A stretch of DNA of 64,000 bases from Vacuolonema iberomarrocanum LEGE 07170 (GTDB lineage Bacteria; Cyanobacteriota; Cyanobacteriia; Elainellales; Elainellaceae), in NCBI GenBank assembly GCA_015207365.1, contig JADEXA010000033.1, positions 1-64,000 of the forward strand, read 5' to 3'. The notes beneath the pieces were generated by a model. The model was not told the DNA's origin. It worked only from the letters and a program-made list of their open reading frames with translations, and ran no database searches. Made by a program: the position numbers and the translations under genes. Positions 1-9,282 of this stretch are shown piece after piece (position 1 is the first letter of the stretch; every line of letters starts with the position of its first letter).

Positions 1-350
1 CCCCGACCCCGACCCCGACCCCAACTCCAGCACCCATACAAACGCCCGCACCTAATCCCAATGCGATTCTCTATATTTGCCAGGATGGACGACAGTTCCA
101 GGCAACCTATTTTACTGAGCAGGTCGAGATCATCCTAGATGGCATTGTGTACTACCTTTCGCAGGTACCCACCGGGTCGGGCGTGCGCTATACGGATGGG
201 CAGATTATCCTCAATGCCCAGGGCAACCAGGCATCCATCGACATTGATGGCTTCCCACAATACGTCAATTGCATTGCCCAGAGCACCCCAAACCCTGCAC
301 CGCTTCCTAGTCCGGCTCCCCAAACCCGTCCTCCTAATGCCTTGTGGTAA
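1..350 (+). CDS. C-terminal part of a MliC-type (C-type lysozyme inhibitor fold) protein, cut by window edge
   Basis: The open frame enters from the left edge (codons from base 3) and stops at 348-350. A Pro-Thr linker (PTPTPTPTPAP) leads into a roughly 70-residue domain starting ILYICQDGRQFQATY and continuing through LDGIVYYLSQVPTGSGVRY and YTDGQIILNAQGN to a closing Cys (YVNCIAQ). The two cysteines, the L-x-Q-V-P-x-x-S-G-x-R-Y-x-D-G core and the order of strands match the MliC/PF09864 family of periplasmic or outer-membrane lysozyme inhibitors. A proline-rich tail follows. The N-terminus, and so any signal peptide or lipobox, lies outside the window. In cyanobacteria such domains are often stand-alone exported proteins; inhibition of lysozyme here is inferred from the family only. 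Confidence 0.75.
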   Translation, partial: PTPTPTPTPAPIQTPAPNPNAILYICQDGRQFQATYFTEQVEIILDGIVYYLSQVPTGSGVRYTDGQIILNAQGNQASIDIDGFPQYVNCIAQSTPNPAPLPSPAPQTRPPNALW

Positions 351-458
351 TCAGCAATCTTGGTTTCAGCATGGAAAAGCCATACGTCAGCAAACTGCTG
401 TAGGCCAGGGTTGCAGAAAAAATTCATACCCTGAGGCAGCAACGTCTGCTGTAGGCGT

Positions 459-2747
459 TTAGAGAGATTCACATCCGCCTTTGGCATTGACTTCGCAGAC
501 GCGGCGCATTTGGAGCACATCACTCATCTTGCGGATCTTGGTAAAGGTCCGCTCTAGTTGGGAATGGTCCTGGACATCGATACCCAGGTTGATAGCAGCG
601 GTCTGTCCGGGATAGGTCTTGACCTGGACACTGCGGACATTGATGTTGGAATCGCTGAGGCGAGAGAGGATATCTTTGAGGACACCCACTCGGTCAATCA
701 CCTCAATCTGTAAATCGACGGGGTAGGTTTGAGGGCGACTGCTGCCATCTGGCTCGTTCCAACTGACGGGAATGAGGCGATCGCCCGGAATCTGCTCCAC
801 ATTTTTGCAGTCTTGGCGATGAATGGAAATGCCACGACCGCTCATAGTCACCACACCGATGATTGGCTCGCCAGGGATGGGATTGCAACACCCCGCTATG
901 CTGTAGAGCAACCCTTCGATCCCGACGATCGGCGTACCGGAAGATGGCAAGGGAGTGGGTTCTGAGACAGGCAGTAGAACTTCGTCCAACAAGGCTAGCT
1001 CTGGAGCGGGAGTAATGGGCTGACGGGCTTTGATTTCTTCTCGCAGCCGATTGACCACCAAATTGAGGGTCACTTCGCCGTAGCCCAGTGCTGCCAGCAA
1101 ATCATCCACATTTTGATAATTGCAGCGCTCGGCAGTGGCTTGAGCAGGCTCTGACTTGAGCAACGCTTCAAAGCCCTGTTTGCCCAGCTCCTTCTCTAAC
1201 ATGTCGCGACCCCGTTGCATGTTTTCGTCGCGGTGCGATCGCTTATACCACTGACGAATCCGATTCCGTGCCCCTGCCGTTACCGCAAAGTTGAGCCAGT
1301 CCAGACTGGGGTGAGAGTTTTTCTGGGTGATGATTTCAACGATATCGCCATTGCGAAGTGGCGTATCCAGGGTGACAATGCGCCCGTTGACCTTGGCTCC
1401 CGCACAATGGTTGCCCACCTCTGTATGAATCCGGTAGGCAAAATCCACGGGTGTTGATTTTTGTGTCAGCGCAATCACATCCCCCTGGGGCGTGAAGACA
1501 AAGACCTCATCCTCAAACAGGTTCGTCCGCACATTGTCGAGAAATTCCTGAGCATCCTTCAGGTCACTGGGCCAGTCCAATAGTTGCCGGAGCCAAGTAA
1601 ATTTCTCGTCATCCGACGTCAGCTTACTACCGGAATGTCCGGCCTCTTTGTATTTCCAATGGGCGGCGATTCCATATTCGGCAATATGGTGCATTTCCTC
1701 GGTACGAATTTGTACCTCAATGGGACGCCCCTGGGGACCAATGACGACTGTATGCAACGACTGATAGCGGTTGGGCTTGGGCAAGCCAATGTAGTCCTTG
1801 AAGCGACCGGGGATCGGGCGAAACTTGTCGTGGACGATCGCCAAACTCCGGTAGCAGTCCTCTTTTCGATTAACGATGATGCGAATCGCCGTGACATCGA
1901 ATATTTCGTGGAACTCCTTCTGCTGGCGCTCCATTTTTTTGTAGATGCCGTAGAGATGCTTAGGCCGACCATTGATCTCAGCGATCCCGATCCCGGCTTT
2001 CTCTAGATTGGGACGGAGAAGGGCGATCGCTTCATCTAGATAGGCTTCGCGATCGGCTCGCCGATCCATGACCAGATCCCGCATCTGCTTATAGGCATCG
2101 GATTCCAAATACTTGAACGACAAATCCTCTAGTTCCCACTTGAACCGACCGATCCCCAAGCGGTTGGCCAGGGGAGCAAAGATTTCCAGCGTTTCCTGGG
2201 CGATCCGCCGTTGCTTCTCTGGGCGTAGATGCTCCAGCGTTCGCATATTGTGCAGTCGGTCTGCCAACTTCACCACAATCACCCGAATGTCCTGAGCCAT
2301 GGCTAGGAACATCCGCCGGAAGTTCTCGGCTTGCCGTTCCGTTTTGCTGGAAAAGTTGAACTTCGAGAGCTTGGTCACCCCCTCCACCAGACGGCTCACA
2401 TCTTCCCCAAACCGCTGCTCCAGTTCCTCCAGGGTGATATCGGTGTCTTCTACCACGTCATGCAGGAAACCGGCTGCCACCATACTGCTGCTGCCCCCCA
2501 AGTCCCGCAGCAACCCCGCCACCGCTACCGGATGGGCAATGTAGGGCTCGCCCGACGCTCGTCGCTGCCCTTCGTGTAATTCGTAGGCAAACTGAAAGGC
2601 GTTGCAGATTAGCGCCATATCCAACTCTGGAGTTCTCTCTGCCGAGGCTCCATTGGCAGGAACGCTAGCTGACTCAGGACGCAGGCACCGCTGCAACCAT
2701 TCGGGTAGCTCGATGTCATAGGAAGAGCAGGCGGGAAGCATTACCAT
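459..2747 (-). CDS. rel: Bifunctional (p)ppGpp synthetase/hydrolase (RelA/SpoT homologue)
   Basis: A 762-residue cytosolic enzyme that makes and degrades the stringent-response alarmone. Order of domains: HD hydrolase (about residues 50-200, with AHPVAVAGLL, FLHDVVEDT and KLADRLHNMRTL), synthetase (about 240-360, GRPKHLYGIYKKM, then the RFKD motif of bifunctional enzymes rather than the ExDD of RelA, and YQSLHT), TGS (about 405-470, VFVFTPQGDVIAL), a conserved-cysteine region (SIAGCCNPIPGE) and a C-terminal ACT domain. Full length for the family, so both activities are likely intact. The ATG at 2747 has AGGAG about 7 nt upstream; an in-frame ATG two codons later is possible. Transcribed alone, convergent with the MliC gene. 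Confidence 0.95.
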   Translation of the reverse strand: MVMLPACSSYDIELPEWLQRCLRPESASVPANGASAERTPELDMALICNAFQFAYELHEGQRRASGEPYIAHPVAVAGLLRDLGGSSSMVAAGFLHDVVEDTDITLEELEQRFGEDVSRLVEGVTKLSKFNFSSKTERQAENFRRMFLAMAQDIRVIVVKLADRLHNMRTLEHLRPEKQRRIAQETLEIFAPLANRLGIGRFKWELEDLSFKYLESDAYKQMRDLVMDRRADREAYLDEAIALLRPNLEKAGIGIAEINGRPKHLYGIYKKMERQQKEFHEIFDVTAIRIIVNRKEDCYRSLAIVHDKFRPIPGRFKDYIGLPKPNRYQSLHTVVIGPQGRPIEVQIRTEEMHHIAEYGIAAHWKYKEAGHSGSKLTSDDEKFTWLRQLLDWPSDLKDAQEFLDNVRTNLFEDEVFVFTPQGDVIALTQKSTPVDFAYRIHTEVGNHCAGAKVNGRIVTLDTPLRNGDIVEIITQKNSHPSLDWLNFAVTAGARNRIRQWYKRSHRDENMQRGRDMLEKELGKQGFEALLKSEPAQATAERCNYQNVDDLLAALGYGEVTLNLVVNRLREEIKARQPITPAPELALLDEVLLPVSEPTPLPSSGTPIVGIEGLLYSIAGCCNPIPGEPIIGVVTMSGRGISIHRQDCKNVEQIPGDRLIPVSWNEPDGSSRPQTYPVDLQIEVIDRVGVLKDILSRLSDSNINVRSVQVKTYPGQTAAINLGIDVQDHSQLERTFTKIRKMSDVLQMRRVCEVNAKGGCESL

Positions 2748-3703
2748 AAGTCAACTCCTACAGATAAAGGAGATCGTGAATAGATGCACGGACATGAGAT
2801 GCACGAACAGATACACAACTATTGAGATGCACGGACATTACAGGAAAAACAGCAATGAATCAAACCCGTGCCGATCGCAACTCATTTGCAGCTATGTCAA
2901 GGGCGTAGGAAATGAGTGATCCCCATTTCCACATAGCAGGAGAGGTTAGCAGGAGAGGAAGGCGAAACAAGCAACTGGACAAGCTCTGCACGAGCACCTA
3001 GCAATACTGAAATAGCGATCGCGCTCCGAGGGATCAAATTATCGCTTGTTAAAACGATGTAGGTTAATTTAGCAGCTTGTTTCAATGGAATAAGCAAATT
3101 ACCCAGTTGTTTTATCAGTATAAACACATTTCTTTACACACGTTGTTCTGAGTTGCGGGTGATCCCTTCCGCTTATCTAACTTTCCGTCTAGTTCGACAT
3201 CTACAGGAACCACTTGTAAATAGCGAGCAAATGGGAGGCGATCATTTTTACTACAATTTTGATAACGCATCCTCAGATTGCTAACGTTTGCCCCCTTAAA
3301 CGTTCATATAGTTTGCTTCTATCAGGCAGCTTTGCTCTAAAAAATATTCGGAACGCTTCCATTGAACCTTACTTAAAAAACAGATTACCCATAATCTAAG
3401 TTTCTCCAACTCATCTCACTATTCCGATTCATGGAAATCTTTCCCGGAAAATCTCTAGATAGATAAATGGTCACATGGGTGGACTGGAGCTATCACGTTT
3501 CATCGATTTGTATCGTCACCCACAAGATGCGATGGAGCACAACCAGCGACCCCCTATCTATCCCGTTCGTTATACCGATCTCAAATGATTTGTGAAATCG
3601 GATGTGAAAGGTATTAGTTGTTCGTGGCAGTGTACAGAAAAACTAACGTTTCAAACAACCATTTAAGAGATGGCTGATTAAGAGATGGCTGAAACAGAGG
3701 GGC

Positions 3704-3767
3704 GCAGAATCCAATGATTATTTTTTCTTAGAAGGAACGTACCGTGCCCCTTCTAAGAAAAAATAAT
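3704..3767. repeat. Palindromic element, family F copy 1
   Basis: Left flank GCAGAATCCAA, then a 19-bp perfect inverted repeat (3717-3735 against 3749-3767) around a loop containing ACGTACCGTGC. The flank and loop are shared with the element at 13420-13484, while the stem sequence is different but equally well paired. Confidence 0.7.
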
Positions 3768-3888
3768 TCTCTCAATGGGTAATTCTGATTGAGGCATGGT
3801 TCTAAGCTATCGGACATCATTAGCGGGGCATAATGTGCTGTCATCGGGCATTTTATTGCGAGCGATCGCCTGAATCGATAAGGGTCTA

Positions 3889-3991
3889 ATATCAAATCCG
3901 GTTAAATAGCCGTAAAACCCAAATAACGTTTGTGCCCGCTGCTTTGCAGCGGGCACAAACGTTATTTGGGTTCTTCAACCGGATTTGATAT
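3889..3991. repeat. Palindromic element, family A copy 1 (103 bp)
   Basis: Terminal inverted repeats ATATCAAATCCGGTT / AACCGGATTTGATAT enclose a short asymmetric part (AAATAGCCGTAAAACCC on the left, GGGTTCTTC on the right) and a perfect inner palindrome with a CGCTGCTTTGCAGCG centre. The flanking base is A on both sides. Same length (103 bp) as the copy at 43874-43976, which lies in opposite orientation and has a different but perfectly paired inner stem. Confidence 0.85.
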
Positions 3992-3995
3992 AAGT

Positions 3996-4604
3996 TCAAC
4001 TACTCGACTGATTTACGATCAAATGCACTAGATTTTCGATGAGCACATCAGAGGGCATCGGCGCAATTTGCTCTCCATGCAAAATGTACTGGGTTATGGC
4101 ATAGCTAATCACGGTTCCGGTGAAGATGCGTGCTGTTGCTTCTGGATTCGCAATGTCCAACTTTGGGTGGGTTGCAAAGTAATTTCCCAGCACCTTCCAC
4201 GCCCGCTGTGGCAGTGCCCGAACAAAGAGCTGAGCAAGTTCCGGGAACCGCCCGGATTCCCCCATGATCAATCGAAAAAATGCCACATATTGCTCGTCCG
4301 AAGCGATTAACTGCAATATCTGGGTTGCTATGTGACGCAAAACTTCCTCTGGCTCCTTCTCTAGGTAGATGCCTCCCAGCACTCGATTGAACCGCTGTTC
4401 TGCAATTTGCTCGATCAACGCCGTGAATAAGCCCTCTTTGTCCGCGAAGTGTTTGTAGATTGTGATCTTGGAAACGCCTGCAGCAGTCGCAACGCGATCC
4501 ATACTCGTGCCTTCATATCCCTGGTGCAAAAAAATTTCCATTGCGCCTTGTAGGATTTGTTGGCGTTTCTCAGCGATCGCAGACTCAGTGGGCATAGGAG
4601 ACAT
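3996..4604 (-). CDS. TetR/AcrR-family transcriptional repressor
   Basis: 202 residues. The N-terminal helix-turn-helix is clear: RQQILQGAMEIFLHQGYEGT followed by VATAAGVSKITIYKHFADKE. The C-terminal half (about 85-200) is the ligand-binding helical domain of the AefR-like type. It is divergent from the HlyD/ABC exporter genes, the same layout as cecR(ybiH)-ybhGFSR of E. coli, so it most likely represses that operon and itself and is released by an exported compound. A perfect 15-bp palindrome at 4651-4665 between the genes is the likely operator. Start at 4604 follows family length; an ATG at 4595 is an alternative. Confidence 0.9.
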   Translation of the reverse strand: MSPMPTESAIAEKRQQILQGAMEIFLHQGYEGTSMDRVATAAGVSKITIYKHFADKEGLFTALIEQIAEQRFNRVLGGIYLEKEPEEVLRHIATQILQLIASDEQYVAFFRLIMGESGRFPELAQLFVRALPQRAWKVLGNYFATHPKLDIANPEATARIFTGTVISYAITQYILHGEQIAPMPSDVLIENLVHLIVNQSSS

Positions 4605-4650
4605 GGCAATGTTTAGTCAATTATTCAAGAGGATAATTGAAAAGGTATGA

Positions 4651-4665
4651 ACTATACCGTATAGT
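4651..4665. promoter_or_regulatory. Probable TetR-type operator
   Basis: ACTATACCGTATAGT: two 7-bp arms that are exact reverse complements around a single central base, located 46 bp upstream of the repressor start codon in the divergent intergenic region. Continuing TATAG-rich sequence to the right could hold the promoter. Size, symmetry and position fit a TetR-family operator; binding is inferred. Confidence 0.6.
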
Positions 4666-4883
4666 ATAGCTATTAGCAGCTCGTATCAACTCTGGGCAAA
4701 AGAAGTTCCACTTTCCCTCCTAACAAAGCATTTGGGTTTCGTGAAGGATTCCCGTTGAAGTCAAATTCACATCCGTAGCGCTTTTGCGCGACTCAACACA
4801 GGCATGGGTTCCGTGGATTGTCGTTGCTGCTCTCAGACCCTCCTCAAACGACTGGCAATTCGTAATTTTTTGGGTTGTTGACC

Positions 4884-6170
4884 ATGACTCAACTTGCACC
4901 TTCTGATTCTCCCGGTGCTTCCGGTAAAGTGGACGATTCGGAAATGGGGCGATCGCCTCAACCATCCCGCGCTAAGAAGCTTTGGTGGCTAATCCCCGGC
5001 GGGTTGTTACTAGCAGGGGTCGCTTTTGGTGTCCGAACCTGGTTCTTTTCGGACGCTGATACGGCGATCGAACTCAGTGGACGTATCGAGGGCTATGAGA
5101 CGGATCTGGGGGCAAAAGTTGGTGGACGTATCGAATCGGTGGCGGTGCGGGAGGGCGATCGCGTCGAAGCCGAACAGGTCATCGCCCAACTCGACGCAGA
5201 GGAACTCCAGGCACAACTGGCAGCCGCACAGGCCAGCCGAGCCGCCGCAGAACAACAAGTGACCCAGGCGCGCAGCCAAATTGGGGTGATTGAAAGCCAG
5301 ATTCAGGAAGCCCGATTGACTTTGCAACAATCGCAAGGAGACACCGCTGGGCGTGTGAACCAGGCAGAGGCACAGGTGGCCACCGCAGAAGCCCAGCTTG
5401 CTCAGGCACGCGCCCAGGTGCAGCAGGCAGAAGCAGAGTTGCGTCTGGCACGGGTGGAGCGCGATCGTTTCCAGACCCTGGTGGCTGAAGGTGCGATTCC
5501 CCAACAGCAGTTTGACGAAGTACTCACTCGGTTCGAGACGGCAGAGGAGACGGTGGCCGCACGGCAAGCAGCGGTGGCAGCGGCAGAGCGCCAGGTGGGA
5601 GCCGCCCAGGGAAGCTTGACCCAGGCCGAAACTACCCAGCTCAACCCCGACATTCGCACCGCGCAAATTACTCGCTTGCAGCGACAGTTGGAGCAGGCCA
5701 ATGCCCAGCTTGCCGCAGCTCAGGCAGAGGTGGAGCGAGCGATCGCCAACGAATCCGAGATTGCGGCTCGCCTGGATGATCTGGAGATTCGCAGCCCCAT
5801 CGATGGCGTCGTGGTAACGCGGATGGTGGAACCGGGCGAGGTGGTCTCTGCTGGGACGATGGTGGTCACGGTGGTCAATCTCGATGAGGTCTATATGCGG
5901 GGATTCATTCCCGCTGGCGAGGTGGGCAATGTTCGCGTTGGGCAACCCGCCCAGGTCTTTCTCGACTCTGCCCCTGACGAACCCCTGGAAGCGACGGTTA
6001 TCGCCGTTGACACCGAAGCCTCCTTCACCCCTGAGAACATCTATTTCCAGGACGATCGCGTCACCCAAGCTTTTGGCCTCCGCCTCGGCATCGAGAACCC
6101 CGATGGGTTTGCCAAACCGGGTATGCCTGCTGATGGCGCCATCCTTTTGGAAATGGAAGAGGGGTCATGA
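4884..6170 (+). CDS. HlyD/YbhG-type membrane fusion protein of an ABC exporter
   Basis: 428 residues from the ATG at 4884 (an upstream TTG at 4875 is in frame but less likely). One N-terminal membrane anchor (LWWLIPGGLLLAGVAFGV), a first half lipoyl-like domain (GRIEGYETDLGAKVGGRIE), a long Ala/Gln/Glu-rich coiled-coil hairpin (about residues 110-285), then the second lipoyl half (IRSPIDGVVVTRMVEPGEVV) and beta-barrel. It should link the inner-membrane ABC transporter to the outer membrane. The stop overlaps the next gene start (ATGA), so it is translationally coupled to the ATPase. Equivalent of YbhG in the ybhGFSR exporter. Confidence 0.9.
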   Translation: MTQLAPSDSPGASGKVDDSEMGRSPQPSRAKKLWWLIPGGLLLAGVAFGVRTWFFSDADTAIELSGRIEGYETDLGAKVGGRIESVAVREGDRVEAEQVIAQLDAEELQAQLAAAQASRAAAEQQVTQARSQIGVIESQIQEARLTLQQSQGDTAGRVNQAEAQVATAEAQLAQARAQVQQAEAELRLARVERDRFQTLVAEGAIPQQQFDEVLTRFETAEETVAARQAAVAAAERQVGAAQGSLTQAETTQLNPDIRTAQITRLQRQLEQANAQLAAAQAEVERAIANESEIAARLDDLEIRSPIDGVVVTRMVEPGEVVSAGTMVVTVVNLDEVYMRGFIPAGEVGNVRVGQPAQVFLDSAPDEPLEATVIAVDTEASFTPENIYFQDDRVTQAFGLRLGIENPDGFAKPGMPADGAILLEMEEGS

Positions 6171-8116
6171 GTGCTTTTTCTCCAGAACAAACGGTAGTTT
6201 CCCCCAGAACATCTGCGGAGAGTGTCCCGGCCATTACGCTGCAAAATCTCCGCAAGTCCTACGGCAATCTGGAGGCGGTGAAGGGACTTTCCGTTGTCGT
6301 TCAACCCGGAGAAATTTTTGGGCTGATTGGCCCCGATGGTGCGGGCAAGACAACAACGTTTCAAATCTTGGCCGGGGTGATGGAGGCGACCGCTGGCGAG
6401 GTCAGTGTTTTGGGTAAGCCACCGAGGGAAGCGCGGCTGAACCTGGGATATCTCACCCAAAAGTTCTCGCTCTATACCGATTTGAGCGTGATGGAAAACC
6501 TGCGCTACAGTGCCGGGTTGCGGCGCGTACCCGATGCCCAGTTCGCGAAGCGGGCACCCTATCTGTTGCAGCAGGTGGGATTGGAACCCTTTGGCGATCG
6601 CCGCGCGGGGCAACTCTCCGGCGGTATGAAGCAAAAGCTGGCGCTCTGCTGTGCCCTCATTGCCAATCCCTCTGTGCTGTTGCTGGATGAGCCAACCACC
6701 GGGGTTGATCCCGTTTCTCGGCGCGAGTTTTGGGATTTGCTGACAGCCGTCGCGGCAGAGGGCGTCACGGTTGTAGCCGCAACGCCGTACCTAGATGAAG
6801 CGGAGCGCTGTCAACGAATTGCGCTGATCTATGGCGGCGAAATTCAGCAACTCGGCTCCCTGGCAAACCTGCGAGACAGTCTGGGATTGCAACGGCTGGA
6901 GGTACGAGCCGGGGATGTGGCAACAGCGGAGCAAGCCTTACAAGCTAGCGGCGCGCCCGAGTTTGTGGATATTCAAACTTTTGGCGATCGCCTCGATATC
7001 CTCGTGCCCGATGCGGCTCAGGGGGAACAGCGGGTACGAGATACCCTGGCACAGCACCAGATCCCCATCAACAGCGTGCGGCAGGATGCACCCACCCTGG
7101 AAAATGTCTTCGTCAACCGCCTCCGTCAGCAAGGGTCTGATCCGCCTTATATCTCGTTCCCGATGAAACATGCTGGGAAGCCAAAGGGCGATATCGCCAT
7201 CACAACCCAGGGTTTGGAAAAAGTCTTTGGAACCTTTCAGGCCGTGAAAGGGGTGGATTTAACGATTCGCTATGGCGAAATCTACGGTCTTTTGGGCGCA
7301 AACGGAGCGGGCAAAACCACCGTTATCAAAATGCTCTGCGGTTTGCTGCCTCCCACCAGCGGGCATATCGAACTGGCGGGGGAAACAGCGAATTTGAGCC
7401 GAGCCGATGTGCGATCGCGCATTGGTTACATGAGTCAGAAGTTCACCCTCTACGACGACCTCACCATTCTGCAAAACCTTACGTTTTACTGTGGCGTTTA
7501 CGGGGTGCCCCAGCGGTTGCAGCCAGAAAAAATTAACTGGGTGCTGGAAACCTGTGGGCTGCAAGGGCGTGAGCATACCCTCACGGCTAGCCTGCCTGGG
7601 GGCTGGAAGCAGCGGGTCGCCTTCGGAGCCTCAGTCATGCACGAGCCCGACATTCTGTTTCTAGATGAACCAACTTCGGGGGTTGATCCCCTAGCACGAC
7701 GGCAGTTTTGGCGCTTAATCCGCGACTTCGCCCATCGCGGCACCGCCATCCTCGTCACCACTCACTACCTGGAGGAAGCTGAAAACTGCCACAACATGGG
7801 ATTCATGGTGGCGGGAGAAGTAGTTGCTCAAGGTTCGCCCAGCGACATCAAAGGCAACCAGCCAGGGCAACTGGTAGAGATGCAAACCACCCAAAATCAG
7901 GCAGCCTCCGATTTGCTGAAGCATCGGCTGGAACCCTGGCGCGTGTCCATTTTTGGCGATCGCCTTCACATCGTCCTCGATAACCCCGACCAGGAACTCC
8001 CCACGCTCCGCCAATGGCTCCAAGCTGAGGACATCACCATCCACGCCGCCGAACCGATTCCTTTCTCCCTAGAAGATGCGTTTATCGGCATCGTGCAACG
8101 GGCAAACGTCGACTAG
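6167..8116 (+). CDS. ABC exporter ATPase with two fused nucleotide-binding domains (YbhF type)
   Basis: 649 residues with two complete NBDs. NBD1: Walker A GPDGAGKTTT, signature LSGGMKQK, Walker B VLLLDEPTTGVDP. NBD2: Walker A GANGAGKTTV, degenerate signature SLPGGWKQR, Walker B ILFLDEPTSGVDP. The tandem arrangement and the odd second signature are seen in YbhF-type ATPases. Start overlaps the fusion-protein stop by 4 nt and the permease genes follow 15 nt after its stop, so it is the energiser of this exporter. Substrate unknown; the E. coli counterpart is linked to drug and cation efflux. Confidence 0.92.
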   Translation: MSAFSPEQTVVSPRTSAESVPAITLQNLRKSYGNLEAVKGLSVVVQPGEIFGLIGPDGAGKTTTFQILAGVMEATAGEVSVLGKPPREARLNLGYLTQKFSLYTDLSVMENLRYSAGLRRVPDAQFAKRAPYLLQQVGLEPFGDRRAGQLSGGMKQKLALCCALIANPSVLLLDEPTTGVDPVSRREFWDLLTAVAAEGVTVVAATPYLDEAERCQRIALIYGGEIQQLGSLANLRDSLGLQRLEVRAGDVATAEQALQASGAPEFVDIQTFGDRLDILVPDAAQGEQRVRDTLAQHQIPINSVRQDAPTLENVFVNRLRQQGSDPPYISFPMKHAGKPKGDIAITTQGLEKVFGTFQAVKGVDLTIRYGEIYGLLGANGAGKTTVIKMLCGLLPPTSGHIELAGETANLSRADVRSRIGYMSQKFTLYDDLTILQNLTFYCGVYGVPQRLQPEKINWVLETCGLQGREHTLTASLPGGWKQRVAFGASVMHEPDILFLDEPTSGVDPLARRQFWRLIRDFAHRGTAILVTTHYLEEAENCHNMGFMVAGEVVAQGSPSDIKGNQPGQLVEMQTTQNQAASDLLKHRLEPWRVSIFGDRLHIVLDNPDQELPTLRQWLQAEDITIHAAEPIPFSLEDAFIGIVQRANVD

Positions 8117-8131
8117 TTTTGCAGGGTTGAA

Positions 8132-9241
8132 ATGAGACGAATTTTTGCTCAATTTTTGAAAGAATTATCGCAATTTCAGCGCGATCGCCTCACCGTCGCC
8201 CTCGCCTTTTTGCTGCCATTAGCCGTGTTGCTGATCTACGGCTACGCGATCCGACTGGAAGCCAAAAACATTCCCCTGAGTATTCAGGATTTTGACAATA
8301 GCCAACTCAGCCGTGGCTATGTTGAGCGCATCTTTGCGTCCCAACAATTCGTTCCTGCACCGCTGCTGGACAATGATCCGACCCTGGCAATCGATCGCGG
8401 CATCGCCAAAGCCACCCTGGTCATCCCCCCCGACTTCTCTCGCACCATCAAGGACAAAGACTCTGTCGAAGTGCAAGTGCTGGTAGATGGAACCGATGTG
8501 AATAATGCCCGCGTTATTCAAAACGGGATTCGCGCCACCACACAGTTTTTCCTACGCAGTGATAATCTGATCCCCGATCGCCCCCGTCCCCAGGTCGTTG
8601 CAGAAGTGCGCCTGTGGTTTAACCCCGGTCGAGAAGAGGCGTTCTACATCGTCCCTGGCATTTTTGGGGTCATTCTCTGGGTCTTCCCTTCGATGCTGGC
8701 GGCGATCGCTACCGTTCGCGAAAAGGAGCAGGGTACCATTGTCCAGATCTATGCCTCTGACCTGAGCGCTGCCGAATGGTTGCTGGGTAAAGAGCTGGCC
8801 TATATTGCTATCGGCATCGGGGAAGCCCTGATTACCTTAGTGGTCGCTGCCCTTCTTTTCGGCATCCGCATCCAGGGCGATCCCACTCCGCTCTTGGTGG
8901 GAACGATTGTCTTCTTAGCTGCCGCCGTTGCGTTCGGGCTGTTTGTCGGCGTTCGCACAGGCAACCAAACCGGGGCAGTTCAGGGGACGGCGATCGCAGG
9001 CTTCCTCACCGCCCTCCTCCTCTCTGGCTTTATCTACCGCATCGACAACATCCCATTTCCCCTCTCTGCCCTTTCGAACGTGATCCCCGCCCGTTACTAC
9101 ATCCTCATCACCCGCGATGCTCTGGTACGCGGCACAGGCTGGGCCGGAGTTGGGTTTGCACCCTTGGCGATCGCCCTCATTGGTGGTTTCTTCTTCTTCG
9201 CTGCTACCCGCATTCTCCACCGTATGCAGTTCTCCGATTGA
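8132..9241 (+). CDS. ABC-2 type permease subunit (YbhS type)
   Basis: 369 residues. N-terminal transmembrane segment (LTVALAFLLPLAVLLIYGYA), a large extracytoplasmic domain (about 50-170, with TLVIPPDFSRTI and VQVLVDGTDVNNA), then five hydrophobic helices including the ABC-2 region around FPSMLAAIATVREKEQGTI. Paralogue of the next gene, with which it should form the heteromeric membrane channel. ATG at 8132, 15 nt after the ATPase stop. Confidence 0.9.
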   Translation: MRRIFAQFLKELSQFQRDRLTVALAFLLPLAVLLIYGYAIRLEAKNIPLSIQDFDNSQLSRGYVERIFASQQFVPAPLLDNDPTLAIDRGIAKATLVIPPDFSRTIKDKDSVEVQVLVDGTDVNNARVIQNGIRATTQFFLRSDNLIPDRPRPQVVAEVRLWFNPGREEAFYIVPGIFGVILWVFPSMLAAIATVREKEQGTIVQIYASDLSAAEWLLGKELAYIAIGIGEALITLVVAALLFGIRIQGDPTPLLVGTIVFLAAAVAFGLFVGVRTGNQTGAVQGTAIAGFLTALLLSGFIYRIDNIPFPLSALSNVIPARYYILITRDALVRGTGWAGVGFAPLAIALIGGFFFFAATRILHRMQFSD

Positions 9242-9282
9242 GGTTCGCCCCATTTCTGGTTCACTTAAATCCAAAATTCCCC

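Larger units (their letters stand above)
2748..3995. other. Intergenic region (1.25 kb) with palindromes
   Basis: No convincing coding sequence. Close to rel the motif GAGATGCACGGACAT occurs twice in slightly varied form (about 2780-2840). The rest is AT-rich. Two hairpin elements lie at 3704-3767 and 3889-3991, the latter ending just past the 3' end of the tetR-type gene. Confidence 0.7.

Noticed and set aside
1..60. Satellite-like CCCCGA repeat at the left edge
   Set aside because: It is the coding sequence of a Pro-Thr linker in the MliC-type protein.
3889..3991. Simple rho-independent terminator for the tetR gene
   Set aside because: 103 bp with nested arms, repeated at unrelated loci in both orientations, and no T run; better seen as a dispersed element.
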